Shown here: in pieces, positions 9,284 to 18,518 of the stretch
Layout: each line of letters starts with the position of its first letter
Position numbering within the stretch: position 1 is the first letter of the stretch
Assembly (NCBI RefSeq): GCF_001420605.1
Contig: NZ_LJIZ01000023.1
Location: 62,001-126,000, forward strand
Length of the DNA: 64,000 nt
Source: Bacillus sp. FJAT-25509
GTDB lineage: Bacteria; Bacillota; Bacilli; Bacillales; Bacillaceae_G
Reading direction: 5' to 3'
The notes under the pieces: generated by a model
The model's input: the letters and a program-made list of their open reading frames with translations, nothing else
Told to the model about the DNA's origin: nothing
The model's database searches: none
Position numbers and translations under genes: made by a program

Positions 9284-9925
9284 ATGAGATTAAGACATAA
9301 GCCAGGTGCGGCAGATCAAGTTAAAGAAAATGCTCATTATGTAATTCCAAATCCGTCTGAACAAAAAGGGAAATGGAGAGAAGTTTTCCAAAATGATCAA
9401 CCAATTCATATCGAGGTTGGTACGGGTAGAGGTCGTTTTATGGTCGGTATGGCTAAAGCCAATCCTCATATTAACTATATTGGCATTGAGAAATATACAA
9501 GTGTAATTTCTGATGCATTAGATAAATTAATTGAAGCTGAAGTTCCGAACTTAAAGCTGTTAAATGTAGATGCTCAAAAATTAACGGATTTCTTTGAGGA
9601 CGGAGAAATAGATCGAGTATATTTAAACTTTTCTGATCCATGGCCAAAGGTACGTCATGAAAAACGTCGATTAACATATAAAACATTTTTAAATATGTAT
9701 CAGCAAATCTTGAAAAATGATGGGGAAATTCATTTTAAAACAGATAATCAAGATTTATTCGAGTTTTCAATCATGAGTATGGCGAACTACGGAATGACAA
9801 TGCATTTCTTAAGCCTAGATCTTCATAATAGTGATTTTGAAGGAAATATTATGACTGAATACGAAGAAAAATTTTCTTCAAAAGGTAACCGTATTTACCG
9901 TGTTGAAGCTGCTTACAGAAACTAA
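9284..9925 (+). CDS. trmB: tRNA (guanine-N7-)-methyltransferase TrmB
   Basis: A 213-residue SAM-dependent methyltransferase. The SAM-binding loop is [11 protein letters not shown] (about residues 46-56), and the family signature [13 protein letters not shown] sits near residues 118-130. It makes m7G46 in the variable loop of tRNAs. The length fits the family (B. subtilis YtmQ, 213). AGAGGGAG precedes the ATG. A 5' hairpin (about 9210-9240, AACCGAGTGCC against TGCTTGGTT then T-run) sits just upstream and a terminator follows. Confidence 0.95.
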   Translation: MRLRHKPGAADQVKENAHYVIPNPSEQKGKWREVFQNDQPIHIEVGTGRGRFMVGMAKANPHINYIGIEKYTSVISDALDKLIEAEVPNLKLLNVDAQKLTDFFEDGEIDRVYLNFSDPWPKVRHEKRRLTYKTFLNMYQQILKNDGEIHFKTDNQDLFEFSIMSMANYGMTMHFLSLDLHNSDFEGNIMTEYEEKFSSKGNRIYRVEAAYRN

Positions 9926-9926
9926 T

Positions 9927-9967
9927 CAAAAGACTATCGTGATATATTGATCATGATAGTCTTTTTT
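9927..9967 (+). terminator. Terminator after trmB
   Basis: A 16-bp stem with one G-U pair (AAAAGACTATCGTGAT against ATCATGATAGTCTTTT) ends in a T-run. Confidence 0.88.
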
Positions 9968-10105
9968 ATTTTGCTACAGTACAAGAAATTTTAATAAGAA
10001 TCTTTATGTTCAAGCAAACTAAACCGATTTTTGATTTCATATTCACTAGTGATTCCTTTCTTTCACCTATTCATGGTCTTAAAATATTCAGTAAATTCGT
10101 AAAAG

Positions 10106-10114
10106 TGGTATAAT
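10106..10114 (+). promoter_or_regulatory. Extended -10 promoter of ytnP
   Basis: TGGTATAAT matches the extended -10 consensus TGnTATAAT. A weak -35 (TTCAGT, 10087-10092) lies 16 bases upstream. The start codon of ytnP follows 33 bases downstream with AAAGGGG between. Confidence 0.6.
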
Positions 10115-10147
10115 ATTTAGGTCTAGTAAAAAAGAAAGGGGATAAGT

Positions 10148-10990
10148 ATGGAACAGTTGAAAATTGGAACTTGTACAATTCAGTGGCTTACTGGAGGAAA
10201 TACCCATTTAGATGGTGGAGCAATGTTTGGAGTTGTTCCAAAGGCACTTTGGTCAAAAAAATATATAGTTAATGAGAAAAACCAAATTCCTTTACGTACT
10301 GATCCAGTATTTATTCAAACAAATGGTTTAAACATTATTATTGATAGTGGAATTGGTGTTAACAAATTAAATGAGAAACAAAAAAGAAATTTTGGCGTTA
10401 CAGAGGATTCAATGTTAGAAGAATCATTAGCAAAGCACGGATTAAAACTAGACGATATTGATTATGTCATTATGACACATTTGCATTTTGATCATGCAAG
10501 TGGATTAACAAAACTTGAAAATGGTGAATTCAAACCTGTATTTTCGAATGCGAAAATTATTACTTCTCAAATTGAATGGGATGAGATGAGAAATCCGAAT
10601 ATTCGCTCAATTAATACATATTGGAAAGAAAATTGGGAAGCAATCGGGCACCAAGTAATCGCATTTGAAAAAGACTATTCTTTAACAGATGAAATAACGA
10701 TTATTCACACAGGTGGACATAGCGATGGGCACAGTATTATAAAAATTGAAACTGAAGATGAGCTATTATTACATATGGGGGATTTAATGCCTACACATGC
10801 ACATCAATCACCTTTATGGGTTATGGCATATGATGATTACCCAATGACATCTATTTACGCAAAAGAAAAATGGGTTAATTTTGGTTTGCAAAAAAAATCT
10901 TGGTTTACGTTCTATCATGACGATGTATTTAGAGCAATAAAATGGAGCGCCGAAGGACAAGTATTACAGTCGATCGAACGCTCCAAATAA
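10148..10990 (+). CDS. ytnP: Metallo-beta-lactamase-fold lactonase (YtnP-like)
   Basis: A 280-residue MBL-fold hydrolase with the metal motif [11 protein letters not shown] (HxHxDH, about residues 111-121) and further ligands in GGHSDGH and LLHMGDLMP. YtnP of B. subtilis has been described as an N-acyl-homoserine-lactone-degrading enzyme that interferes with Streptomyces signalling; the same length and position support orthology, but the substrate here is inferred. Preceded by an extended -10 promoter. Confidence 0.82.
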   Translation: MEQLKIGTCTIQWLTGGNTHLDGGAMFGVVPKALWSKKYIVNEKNQIPLRTDPVFIQTNGLNIIIDSGIGVNKLNEKQKRNFGVTEDSMLEESLAKHGLKLDDIDYVIMTHLHFDHASGLTKLENGEFKPVFSNAKIITSQIEWDEMRNPNIRSINTYWKENWEAIGHQVIAFEKDYSLTDEITIIHTGGHSDGHSIIKIETEDELLLHMGDLMPTHAHQSPLWVMAYDDYPMTSIYAKEKWVNFGLQKKSWFTFYHDDVFRAIKWSAEGQVLQSIERSK

Positions 10991-11004
10991 TTTGGCTATT
11001 GTAG

Positions 11005-11316
11005 TTAAACAATTTGAGCAGAAATTAGCTCACCATTTACGGCATTAATGATGAATGAATAGTTTGTAGTATCATTATCTGATTCTACTACTGTAAAACC
11101 ACCTTCATAAACATCACCTTCATAATCAGGTAAATCTGCCCACTTTGGTTCTGAATGAATCCAAGTTCCAGTTACATTACCATATGAAAGAAATACTGGC
11201 TTAATTGTTTTTAATGCTTTTTCTGCTGGAATATATTGTGAAGATAATTTTTTTTGTAAATATAGTCCACCAGCAACACCTAAACCTAGGCCAATTAGGA
11301 CGCGTTTAAGTTTCAT
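11005..11316 (-). CDS. ytzB: PepSY-domain-like small membrane-anchored protein (YtzB-like)
   Basis: A 103-residue protein with an N-terminal hydrophobic anchor (MKLKRVLIGLGLGVAGGLYL) and a C-terminal PepSY-like segment ending in NGELISAQIV. Function unknown; PepSY domains are often linked to extracytoplasmic protease control. ATG at 11316 follows AGAGGTGG by five bases; an earlier GTG (three codons up) overlaps that site. Convergent with ytnP. Confidence 0.7.
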   Translation of the reverse strand: MKLKRVLIGLGLGVAGGLYLQKKLSSQYIPAEKALKTIKPVFLSYGNVTGTWIHSEPKWADLPDYEGDVYEGGFTVVESDNDTTNYSFIINAVNGELISAQIV

Positions 11317-11477
11317 TTGTACCACCTCTATTTAAGTATTATGTGCTTGAAAAAATATTCTACTACTTATCTTAGTCAAACCGGAGCAACATTTCAACGG
11401 TTAGCATTGGTATTATGTGTTATTTTTAGATAAAATAAAAAAAGAAGATATGATTTGTACAGAGAGGAACTTTAATT

Positions 11478-12548
11478 ATGAATCAAGATACTCTACAGCT
11501 TTTTAAATTTTTAACAGAATTACAAGGTGCATCAGGATTTGAGCATGAAGTTCGTCACTTCATGAGAAAAGAACTTGAGAAATATACAAATGAGATTGTG
11601 CAAGATCGTTTAGGAAGTATTTTTGGAGTTAAACGTGGAACTGAAGATGGACCTACTGTAATGGTGGCAGGTCATATGGATGAAGTTGGTTTCATGGTTA
11701 CTCAAATTACAGAAAACGGAATGCTAAGATTTCAACCACTAGGAGGCTGGTGGAACCAAGTATTACTTGCTCAAAGAGTTCAAGTAATGACAGATCAAGG
11801 ACCAGTAATTGGCGTGATTGGTTCAATTCCACCACATTTATTAAGTGATGAGTTAAGAGCTAGACCAATGGATATTAAAAATATGTTAATTGATATTGGT
11901 GCAGATAACAAAGAAGATGCAATAAATATTGGCATTCGTCCAGGTCAACAAATTGTACCAGTTTGTCCGTTCACTCCTATGGCTAATGAGAAAAAAATCA
12001 TGGCAAAAGCTTGGGATAACCGTTACGGTTGTGGACTTGCGATTGAATTATTAAAAGAAGTTCAAAATGAAACTTTACCAAATATTTTATATTCAGGTGC
12101 TACTGTTCAAGAAGAAGTTGGACTAAGAGGGGCACAAACAGCTGCAAATATGATTAAACCTGATATCTTTTATGCACTAGATGCTAGCCCAGCTAATGAT
12201 ATGTCAGGTTCTAAATCCGAGTTCGGTCAATTAGGTAAAGGTGTTTTATTACGGATTTTAGACCGCACGATGGTTACTCATAAAGGAATCCGTGAATTTA
12301 TTTTAGATACTGCAGAAACGAATAAAATTCCTTACCAATATTTTGTTTCACAAGGTGGAACAGATGCTGGACGAGTACATGTTTCAAACGATGGCGTACC
12401 ATCTGCTGTAATTGGTATTTGCTCTCGTTATATTCACACTGCAGCATCAATTATTCATGTTGATGATTATTTAGCTGCAAAAGAATTACTAGTTAAGCTA
12501 GTTAAAGCGACTGATAAAACAACTGTTGAAACATTACGAAATTATTAA
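11478..12548 (+). CDS. ytoP: M42 family glutamyl-type aminopeptidase (YtoP-like)
   Basis: A 356-residue cytosolic dizinc aminopeptidase of family M42. Metal and catalytic motifs: [10 protein letters not shown] (His68), AWDNRYGC (bridging Asp180), QEEVGLRGA (catalytic Glu212 and ligand Glu213), ALDASPA (Asp235) and SRYIHTAAS (His ligand near 322). Such enzymes form dodecameric tetrahedral particles that trim peptides; the B. subtilis counterpart is YtoP. GAGAGGAAC precedes the ATG and a terminator follows at once. Confidence 0.9.
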   Translation: MNQDTLQLFKFLTELQGASGFEHEVRHFMRKELEKYTNEIVQDRLGSIFGVKRGTEDGPTVMVAGHMDEVGFMVTQITENGMLRFQPLGGWWNQVLLAQRVQVMTDQGPVIGVIGSIPPHLLSDELRARPMDIKNMLIDIGADNKEDAINIGIRPGQQIVPVCPFTPMANEKKIMAKAWDNRYGCGLAIELLKEVQNETLPNILYSGATVQEEVGLRGAQTAANMIKPDIFYALDASPANDMSGSKSEFGQLGKGVLLRILDRTMVTHKGIREFILDTAETNKIPYQYFVSQGGTDAGRVHVSNDGVPSAVIGICSRYIHTAASIIHVDDYLAAKELLVKLVKATDKTTVETLRNY

Positions 12549-12557
12549 GAAAGTAAG

Positions 12558-12590
12558 AAAGAAGCCTTAAAAAGAGGCTTCTTTTTTTTA
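12558..12590 (+). terminator. Terminator after ytoP
   Basis: GAAGCCT (12561-12567) pairs with AGGCTTC (12575-12581), followed by eight T. Confidence 0.9.
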
Positions 12591-12797
12591 TTGAAAATCC
12601 TTACCTTGCCTTCCCAATCCCTACACTTCACATCTTTTCTTATCGATCCCCTATAACTTTAACTCTTTTTTAAATTAATGTTATTAATAAATTCTTAACA
12701 TGCAGTTAATGTGGGTTTTACGATGTTGTTTTATGATGAAACCGTAACAATCAGTAATGAACATTAAACAAACCACATTGATGTGAGGAGATCTAAA

Positions 12798-13910
12798 ATG
12801 AAAACTGAATTTAAAAAGAAAAGTTACAAGGCAGTGCAAGTTGTCGTTTTGGGTATGACAGTTCTAGGACTAACAGCATGCGGAAAAGCCGTGGAAACGA
12901 AAAGTGAATCTGTATTAAATCCAAATTCATTAACTCTTAAAGAAATTGAAACAAAAGCAAAAAAAGAAGGTGAAATAAATAGTGTAGGCATGCCTGATTC
13001 ATGGGCTAACTGGGTTGAAACTTGGAATGAAGTTAATAAAAATTATAATTTGAAACATACTGACACAGATTTGTCTAGTGCGGAAGAGATTGCAAAAATG
13101 GAATCTGAAAAAGAGAATGCTACTACTGATATTGGGGATGTTGGAATGGCCTTTGGTCCAATCGCTGAACAAAAGAATTTAACTATTCCATACAAAACAT
13201 CTTACTGGAACGAGATTCCTGATTGGGCGAAGGATGACAATGGTGACTGGGTAGTCGGATACCAAGGAACTATTTCTTTTCTGACAAATAAAGAACTAGT
13301 AAAAACACCTCCTAAATCTTGGGACGATATTTTAAAGGGGAATTATAAAGTAACCGTTGGAGATGTTCAGCGTGGTACACAAAACCAAATGGCTGTACTT
13401 GCTGCTGCTATTGCATACGGTGGAGATGAAACAAATATCCAACCAGGCATCGACTTTTTTAAAAAGCTTGCTAAGCAAGGGCGATTAAGCTTAACAGATG
13501 CCAAACCAGCAAACATCGAAAAAGGAGAAGTTGAAGTAGCACTTGTTTGGGACTTTAATGCGCTTGGTTATGCTGAAGCAATTAAGCGTAGTCAATTTGA
13601 CGTATCTATACCTAGTGATGGGTCAGTTGTTAGTGGATACTCAACTATTATCAATAAATATGCTAAACATCCTTATGCTGCTATGGCTACAAGGGAATAT
13701 ATTTTAAGCGATGAAGGACAAATAAACTTAGCAAAAGGATTTGCTCGACCAATCCGTAATGTTGAGCTTCCAAAGGATGTAGCTGAAAAAATGGTTCCAA
13801 AAGAGCAATACAAAAATGCAAAGCCAATTAGAGATTTTAAGGCTTGGGAAGAAACTGCAAAAACTTTACCTCAAATCTGGCAAGAAGAGGTGTTAGTAAA
13901 TGTCAAATAA
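12798..13910 (+). CDS. ABC transporter substrate-binding lipoprotein
   Basis: A 370-residue periplasmic-binding-protein-like lipoprotein. The signal ends in the lipobox LTACG (acylated Cys at about residue 28). The mature part looks like a type 2 binding protein of the iron/thiamine/2-aminoethylphosphonate/polyamine group (SBP_bac_6-like), with KEGEINSVGMPDSWANW near its start. ATG 12798 follows AGGAG by seven bases; a GTG five codons earlier overlaps that site. It heads an operon with a phosphatase-superfamily enzyme, two permeases and an ATPase. The ligand is not determined; a phospho-organic compound is inferred from the neighbours. Confidence 0.85.
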   Translation: MKTEFKKKSYKAVQVVVLGMTVLGLTACGKAVETKSESVLNPNSLTLKEIETKAKKEGEINSVGMPDSWANWVETWNEVNKNYNLKHTDTDLSSAEEIAKMESEKENATTDIGDVGMAFGPIAEQKNLTIPYKTSYWNEIPDWAKDDNGDWVVGYQGTISFLTNKELVKTPPKSWDDILKGNYKVTVGDVQRGTQNQMAVLAAAIAYGGDETNIQPGIDFFKKLAKQGRLSLTDAKPANIEKGEVEVALVWDFNALGYAEAIKRSQFDVSIPSDGSVVSGYSTIINKYAKHPYAAMATREYILSDEGQINLAKGFARPIRNVELPKDVAEKMVPKEQYKNAKPIRDFKAWEETAKTLPQIWQEEVLVNVK

Positions 13911-14736
13911 AGTTATAGCTATAGTTGTTGATGGAATGAGATATGACAAAGCATGCGAAGCGCTTGGATATTTACAGCATTTAGTGGAAATAAATCAAGC
14001 TGCACTATACAAGATGAAGTCGGAGCTTCCGAGTCTTTCTCGCCCATTATATGAAGTGTTATTAACTGGAACACCATCATCTGTAAATGGAATTACATCT
14101 AATCAAGCAGTTCGTTTATCGAATGAAAAAAGTATCTTTCATCTTACAAAGGAAAATGGATTGAGAAACGGAGCGGTATCTTATTACTGGGTAAGCGAAC
14201 TATATAATCGAGCACCATTTAATTTTATTGAAGATCGAGAACAAGATGATCTATCTAAAGCGATTCAACACGGGAAATTCTATTGGGATGATGACTATCC
14301 AGACAGTCACGTGTTTATGGATGCAGAAGCTTTACGTAGAAAATATGATCCTCACTTTTTATACATTCACCCTTTAGGTGTAGACGTTAAAGGAGAACTA
14401 TTTGGTTCCGAATCGAAAGAATATCGTGAACAAATTTTAAAAATTGGCAGCTTGTTAGCGCAACTTCTGCCAATTTGGATGTCAGAAGGTTATCACATTT
14501 TAATTACTTCTGATCATGGAATGAGCGAAACTGGTAATCACGGAGGAATAACAGCGGGCGAACGAGATATACCACTTTTTATTATTAGTCCAAAAGTTGA
14601 GCCAGGTGTTTATAACGAAGTAATCCCTCAGCTAGCTTTTGCTCCACTTGTTTGTGAGCTCTTAAATATTGAGCTGTCCGATAAGATGATTTCTTATCGA
14701 TTACCCGGTTATAAGGAAAAAAATGAAGTTTATTGA
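13900..14736 (+). CDS. Alkaline-phosphatase-superfamily phosphodiesterase/hydrolase
   Basis: A 278-residue protein of the nucleotide pyrophosphatase/phosphodiesterase branch of the alkaline phosphatase superfamily. Metal-binding motifs: IVVDGMRYDK (first Asp), SLSRPLYEVLLTG (nucleophile Ser/Thr region) and ITSDHGMSETGNHGG (Asp-His pair and second His). There is no signal peptide, so it acts inside the cell. It overlaps the binding-protein gene by 11 bases and sits between it and the permeases, which suggests that it hydrolyses the imported compound. Phosphonoacetate-hydrolase-like or phosphodiester activity cannot be separated from sequence alone. Confidence 0.8.
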   Translation: MSNKVIAIVVDGMRYDKACEALGYLQHLVEINQAALYKMKSELPSLSRPLYEVLLTGTPSSVNGITSNQAVRLSNEKSIFHLTKENGLRNGAVSYYWVSELYNRAPFNFIEDREQDDLSKAIQHGKFYWDDDYPDSHVFMDAEALRRKYDPHFLYIHPLGVDVKGELFGSESKEYREQILKIGSLLAQLLPIWMSEGYHILITSDHGMSETGNHGGITAGERDIPLFIISPKVEPGVYNEVIPQLAFAPLVCELLNIELSDKMISYRLPGYKEKNEVY

Positions 14737-14756
14737 AATGAAGATTTTAAGGAATG

Positions 14757-14783
14757 GAGAATTAGTGAAATTCACCAATTCTC
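14757..14783 (+). promoter_or_regulatory. Intra-operon hairpin without T-run
   Basis: GAGAATT-A-GTGAA pairs with TTCAC-C-AATTCTC, a 12-bp stem with one mismatch. It lies in the only real gap of the ABC operon, between the hydrolase and first permease. With no T-run it is more likely an mRNA processing or stabilising element that sets lower permease expression than a terminator. Confidence 0.55.
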
Positions 14784-14816
14784 TAATGTTTAAAGAATTT
14801 AAGGGAGCGAGAATTT

Positions 14817-15671
14817 TTGCAAAAGATAAAAAAACATAAGATTTACTTATTAGCTCTTTTATTGCCATTTGTATTGTTTGTAATAGGTTTTGAATTAGGG
14901 CCATTGATGGCCATGATTAAGAATGGTTTTTATGCTGATGACGGAAAGCATCTTACTATTGATCAATATATAACTATATTTAAAAGTAAGTTCTACTTAC
15001 AAGCTATTAAAAATAGTATAGTTATTTCTATTATTTCGGCAGTTATTTCGATTCTAATAGCTGTAGTCATGGCTTATTCTTTTACAAAGTTTTCACGAAA
15101 AATACAAAATCGTCTATTAATGATTGCTAATATGACTTCAAATTTTGAAGGAATCCCTCTTTCTTTCTCGTATATTATTTTACTTGGAAACAACGGATTG
15201 TTTACTTTGCTTTTTGCAAAACTTGGCTGGAATTTATTTTCTGATTTTAATTTATATTCATGGACCGGACTGATACTCGTCTATATATATTTCCAAATTC
15301 CTCTGGCAATATTGCTGATTTATCCTTCGTTTCAAGGAATTAAACAACAATGGAAAGAAGCGTCTGCATTATTAGGAGGATCAACAATATCCTTTTGGAT
15401 TAGAATTGGAATTCCAGTACTCTTACCAAGTATAGTAGGTACTTTTAGTATTTTATTTGCTAACGCTATGGGGGCTTATGCAACGGCCTACGCATTAGTT
15501 GGTAGTAATTATAATTTGTTGTCATTGCAAATTGCCTCACTTGTCGCAAGTGATGTTACATTAAAACCACAATTAGGTAGTGCACTAGGAGTCCTTCTAG
15601 CAACAACTATGATTGGAGCGATGTGGATTAATGAAAGAATGATGCGTCGCATTAGGAGGGATTTACGATGA
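14817..15671 (+). CDS. ABC transporter permease (first)
   Basis: A 284-residue inner-membrane component with about six transmembrane helices. The EAA-like cytoplasmic loop (EASALLGGSTISFWIRIGIP, about residues 181-200) couples to the ATPase. It is a binding-protein-dependent importer permease of the spermidine/putrescine/iron/aminoethylphosphonate type. A TTG start is supported by AAGGGAGCGAG just upstream. Its end overlaps the next permease by four bases (ATGA). Confidence 0.88.
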   Translation: MQKIKKHKIYLLALLLPFVLFVIGFELGPLMAMIKNGFYADDGKHLTIDQYITIFKSKFYLQAIKNSIVISIISAVISILIAVVMAYSFTKFSRKIQNRLLMIANMTSNFEGIPLSFSYIILLGNNGLFTLLFAKLGWNLFSDFNLYSWTGLILVYIYFQIPLAILLIYPSFQGIKQQWKEASALLGGSTISFWIRIGIPVLLPSIVGTFSILFANAMGAYATAYALVGSNYNLLSLQIASLVASDVTLKPQLGSALGVLLATTMIGAMWINERMMRRIRRDLR

Positions 15672-16537
15672 AATTATCATCAACGTTTTTTAAAGTAATA
15701 GTTGGATTACTTGTAATCTATTTATTGATTCCACTAGTAGGTACATTTTTATTTTCAATTGCTAATAAATGGGATCATTCAATCTTACCTGAAAGTTATA
15801 CATTAAATTGGTATATTGAATTATTTCAAGATGGACGATTTTTTGATGCTTTTCAACGAACATTATTTTTAATTATCATAACTGTCATTTTAAGCATTTC
15901 AATCATGCTTCCAACAATTTTTATCATAACTGTATATTTTAAAAAATTTGAAGGAATCCTCCAAGCAATTGCGATGCTTCCATATGGAATTCCACCTATT
16001 GTAGGAGCAGTTGGGTTAATAAAGCTATATTCTAATGGCCCATTACAAATTGCAGGTACTCCATGGATATTAGTTGGAGCTTACTTTATAACGATTCTGC
16101 CATTTATGTATCAAGGTATTCGTAATAGTCTTAGAACGTTAAATGCCATTCAACTTGTAGATGCAGCAGAATTACTTGGTGCAACTAAATTTCAAGCATT
16201 TCGAACTGTTGTACTTCCAAATATATTATCTGGAATATTAGTTTCAAGTTTATTATCTGTAGCTCTTTTATTTAGTGAATTTGCTTTTGCTAATTTACTA
16301 GTAGGAGGAAGATTTGAGACCTTGCAAATATATCTTGTTGATAAATTAAATAGCAGTGGACATTTAACAAGTGCCATAGTTATTACTTATTATTTGGTGA
16401 TTTTACTTTTAACTGGAACGGTCTTAAAAATCTCGTTTAGAGCAAAAAAAAATCCAGTTGTGTTAAATAAAAAGTCGTCTATTTTAAAAAAACAAAGTCA
16501 TTTTAAAAATACAGCAATAGAAGGTGAAGTTAAATGA
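15668..16537 (+). CDS. ABC transporter permease (second)
   Basis: A 289-residue second permease with about six transmembrane helices. Its EAA-like loop is DAAELLGATKFQAFRTVVLP (about residues 169-188). It pairs with the preceding permease to make a heterodimeric pore. Four-base overlaps on both sides (ATGA) mark tight translational coupling in the operon. GGAGGG just before the ATG is its ribosome binding site. Confidence 0.88.
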   Translation: MKLSSTFFKVIVGLLVIYLLIPLVGTFLFSIANKWDHSILPESYTLNWYIELFQDGRFFDAFQRTLFLIIITVILSISIMLPTIFIITVYFKKFEGILQAIAMLPYGIPPIVGAVGLIKLYSNGPLQIAGTPWILVGAYFITILPFMYQGIRNSLRTLNAIQLVDAAELLGATKFQAFRTVVLPNILSGILVSSLLSVALLFSEFAFANLLVGGRFETLQIYLVDKLNSSGHLTSAIVITYYLVILLLTGTVLKISFRAKKNPVVLNKKSSILKKQSHFKNTAIEGEVK

Positions 16538-17547
16538 GCTATGTAAATATTGATCAAGTGACTAAAAAATATCAAAATCAAGTCGTCTTAAATAATATTT
16601 CCTTAACATTAAATAAAGGAGAGTTCGTAACGCTTTTAGGTCAAAGCGGATGCGGAAAAAGTACTTTATTACGTTCTATTGCTGGACTTGAAGACGTCGA
16701 GGTAGGAAATATATTAATTGATGGAAAAAACATAACTAATTTACCTCCACGCCAACGTGAAGTAGGTATGGTATTTCAGTCTTACGCACTTTTTCCAAAT
16801 ATGACAGTATTTGAAAATATTGCATATGGTCTAAAAATGAAAAAAGCTAAAAACATTCAAGTAAATGTAAAAAAAATGATTGAATTAGTTGATTTAATAG
16901 GTAAGGAAGAATCATACCCTCACCAATTATCAGGAGGACAGCAACAAAGAGTTGCTTTAGCACGAGCACTTGTCATGGAACCAAAAGTACTACTGTTGGA
17001 TGAACCGTTAAGTGCATTAGATGCAAAAATTCGAAAAAGCTTACAAAAAGAATTAAAAAGAATACAGCAAGAACTAGATATAACGACTATTTTTGTTACA
17101 CATGATCAAGAAGAAGCAATGACAATGTCGGATCGAATTTTTGTGATGAATAATGGAAATGTAGTACAAGAAGGTACGCCTTCTGAGATCTATACAACAC
17201 CAGTAAATAAGTTCGTAGCAAAATTCATCGGAAATTATAATGTTTATGAGATGGACGTTTTTCATAAACTTGTCCGTAGTAATGAATTAATTGGAAATGA
17301 TGTAGCAATTCGACCGGAAGTATTAAAATTAGTAGCTGTGGGAAATGACAGCATGGATTTACAACGAAACTGGGGAATAAAGGGGATTATTTCAGATGTT
17401 ACGATGACTGGTAATGTTTTAAGGTACGAAGTTGAAACCGAAGAATCTGCATTTCTTGTAGACAACCTTAACCACCGAGGTGAAATGTTCCAGCAAGGGG
17501 AGCAAGTTAACATTATTGTACCTAAGAAAGAATGCGTTATCTTATAA
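16534..17547 (+). CDS. ABC transporter ATP-binding protein
   Basis: A 337-residue ATPase of the MalK/PotA group. Walker A is GQSGCGKST (about residues 36-44), the signature is LSGGQQQRVALARAL, Walker B is VLLLDEPLSALD and the switch histidine is in THDQEEAM. A C-terminal regulatory beta domain (TOBE-like, about residues 245-337) follows, as in PotA- and FbpC-type subunits. It powers the importer encoded by the preceding genes. Confidence 0.93.
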   Translation: MSYVNIDQVTKKYQNQVVLNNISLTLNKGEFVTLLGQSGCGKSTLLRSIAGLEDVEVGNILIDGKNITNLPPRQREVGMVFQSYALFPNMTVFENIAYGLKMKKAKNIQVNVKKMIELVDLIGKEESYPHQLSGGQQQRVALARALVMEPKVLLLDEPLSALDAKIRKSLQKELKRIQQELDITTIFVTHDQEEAMTMSDRIFVMNNGNVVQEGTPSEIYTTPVNKFVAKFIGNYNVYEMDVFHKLVRSNELIGNDVAIRPEVLKLVAVGNDSMDLQRNWGIKGIISDVTMTGNVLRYEVETEESAFLVDNLNHRGEMFQQGEQVNIIVPKKECVIL

Positions 17548-17573
17548 ATTATTAAAGTTTCTGGAGGATTAAA

Positions 17574-18359
17574 ATGTCTGTTTTACCTGAGGAAAGAAAA
17601 AACGAGATTTTAAAAGAACTTAATAAAAAAGGAAAAGTTAAAGTTATCGATTTAGTTGAACAATTTAATGTATCAGAAGAAACGATTCGTCGAGATTTAA
17701 TGATTTTAGAAGAAAAAGGCCTTTTAAAAAAGGTGTATGGTGGAGCAATAAAAACAGTTTTCCAAAATGAGGAGCCTCCTTTTAAGCAGCGAACGACTGT
17801 TAATCAGGAAGCAAAAGTAAAAATTGGTAAAAAGGCTATGGACCTAATTTCCAACGGAGATGTTATTGCAATTGATGTAGGCACAACAATGCTTGAATTT
17901 GCTCAGTGTATTGAAAATAAAAAAGACATTACTATATTGACTAATTCATTACCGGTATCTTCGCTGTTAACAGAATCACTAAATCAAAATAAGTTTACCG
18001 GACAAATATTATTACTTGGTGGAATAGTTGATCCAAAGCAACAGTCAATAAGTGGAAGTATTACAGAACAATTACTAAGTCAATTTAATATTGATAAGGC
18101 ATTTATATCAGCGGGTGGTGTTTCAGCTCAAAATGGAGTAAGCAATTATCATTTCCATGAAACTTTAGTTTCTCGAAAAATGGTTGAAGTGTCTAAGCAA
18201 GTGATTTTATTATCAGATTACTCGAAAATTGGTGTAGATACATTTTGTAAAGTTTGTTCTCTTGATAAGGTTGATGCAATAGTATCTGACCATTCATTTC
18301 CAGAAGAATGGAAAGAGCATTCAATATTAGAAGAAATCAAATGGATTCAAGCAAATTAA
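17574..18359 (+). CDS. DeoR/GlpR family transcriptional regulator
   Basis: A 261-residue regulator with an N-terminal winged HTH (FNVSEETIRRDLMILEEKG, about residues 27-45) and a DeoR C-terminal sensor domain (about 75-235) of the kind that binds phosphorylated sugars or polyols. TGGAGG lies seven bases before the ATG. It follows the ATPase gene by 26 bases in the same direction, so it likely controls this operon in response to a phosphorylated product. Confidence 0.88.
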   Translation: MSVLPEERKNEILKELNKKGKVKVIDLVEQFNVSEETIRRDLMILEEKGLLKKVYGGAIKTVFQNEEPPFKQRTTVNQEAKVKIGKKAMDLISNGDVIAIDVGTTMLEFAQCIENKKDITILTNSLPVSSLLTESLNQNKFTGQILLLGGIVDPKQQSISGSITEQLLSQFNIDKAFISAGGVSAQNGVSNYHFHETLVSRKMVEVSKQVILLSDYSKIGVDTFCKVCSLDKVDAIVSDHSFPEEWKEHSILEEIKWIQAN

Positions 18360-18397
18360 AATCGATGGACTACATTCTATTTATTCTTTTTTTAGTA

Positions 18398-18429
18398 GAC
18401 AATAACGTAATTAATGAATCGTTATTGTC
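18398..18429. promoter_or_regulatory. Perfect 10-bp inverted repeat between deoR-like and HAD genes
   Basis: GACAATAACG (18398-18407) and CGTTATTGTC (18420-18429) are exact reverse complements around a 12-base AT-rich loop. There is no T-run after it on either strand, so it is either a weak terminator or a regulator operator, possibly for the adjacent DeoR-type protein. Promoter elements were not resolved. Confidence 0.5.
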
Positions 18430-18518
18430 CTTCTAAAGCTTGTCATTTTGGTGATGACCTATTACTTAACACTATAAAACTAGATGAAAAGCATAATAAA
18501 TTAAAGGGGATATAATCA

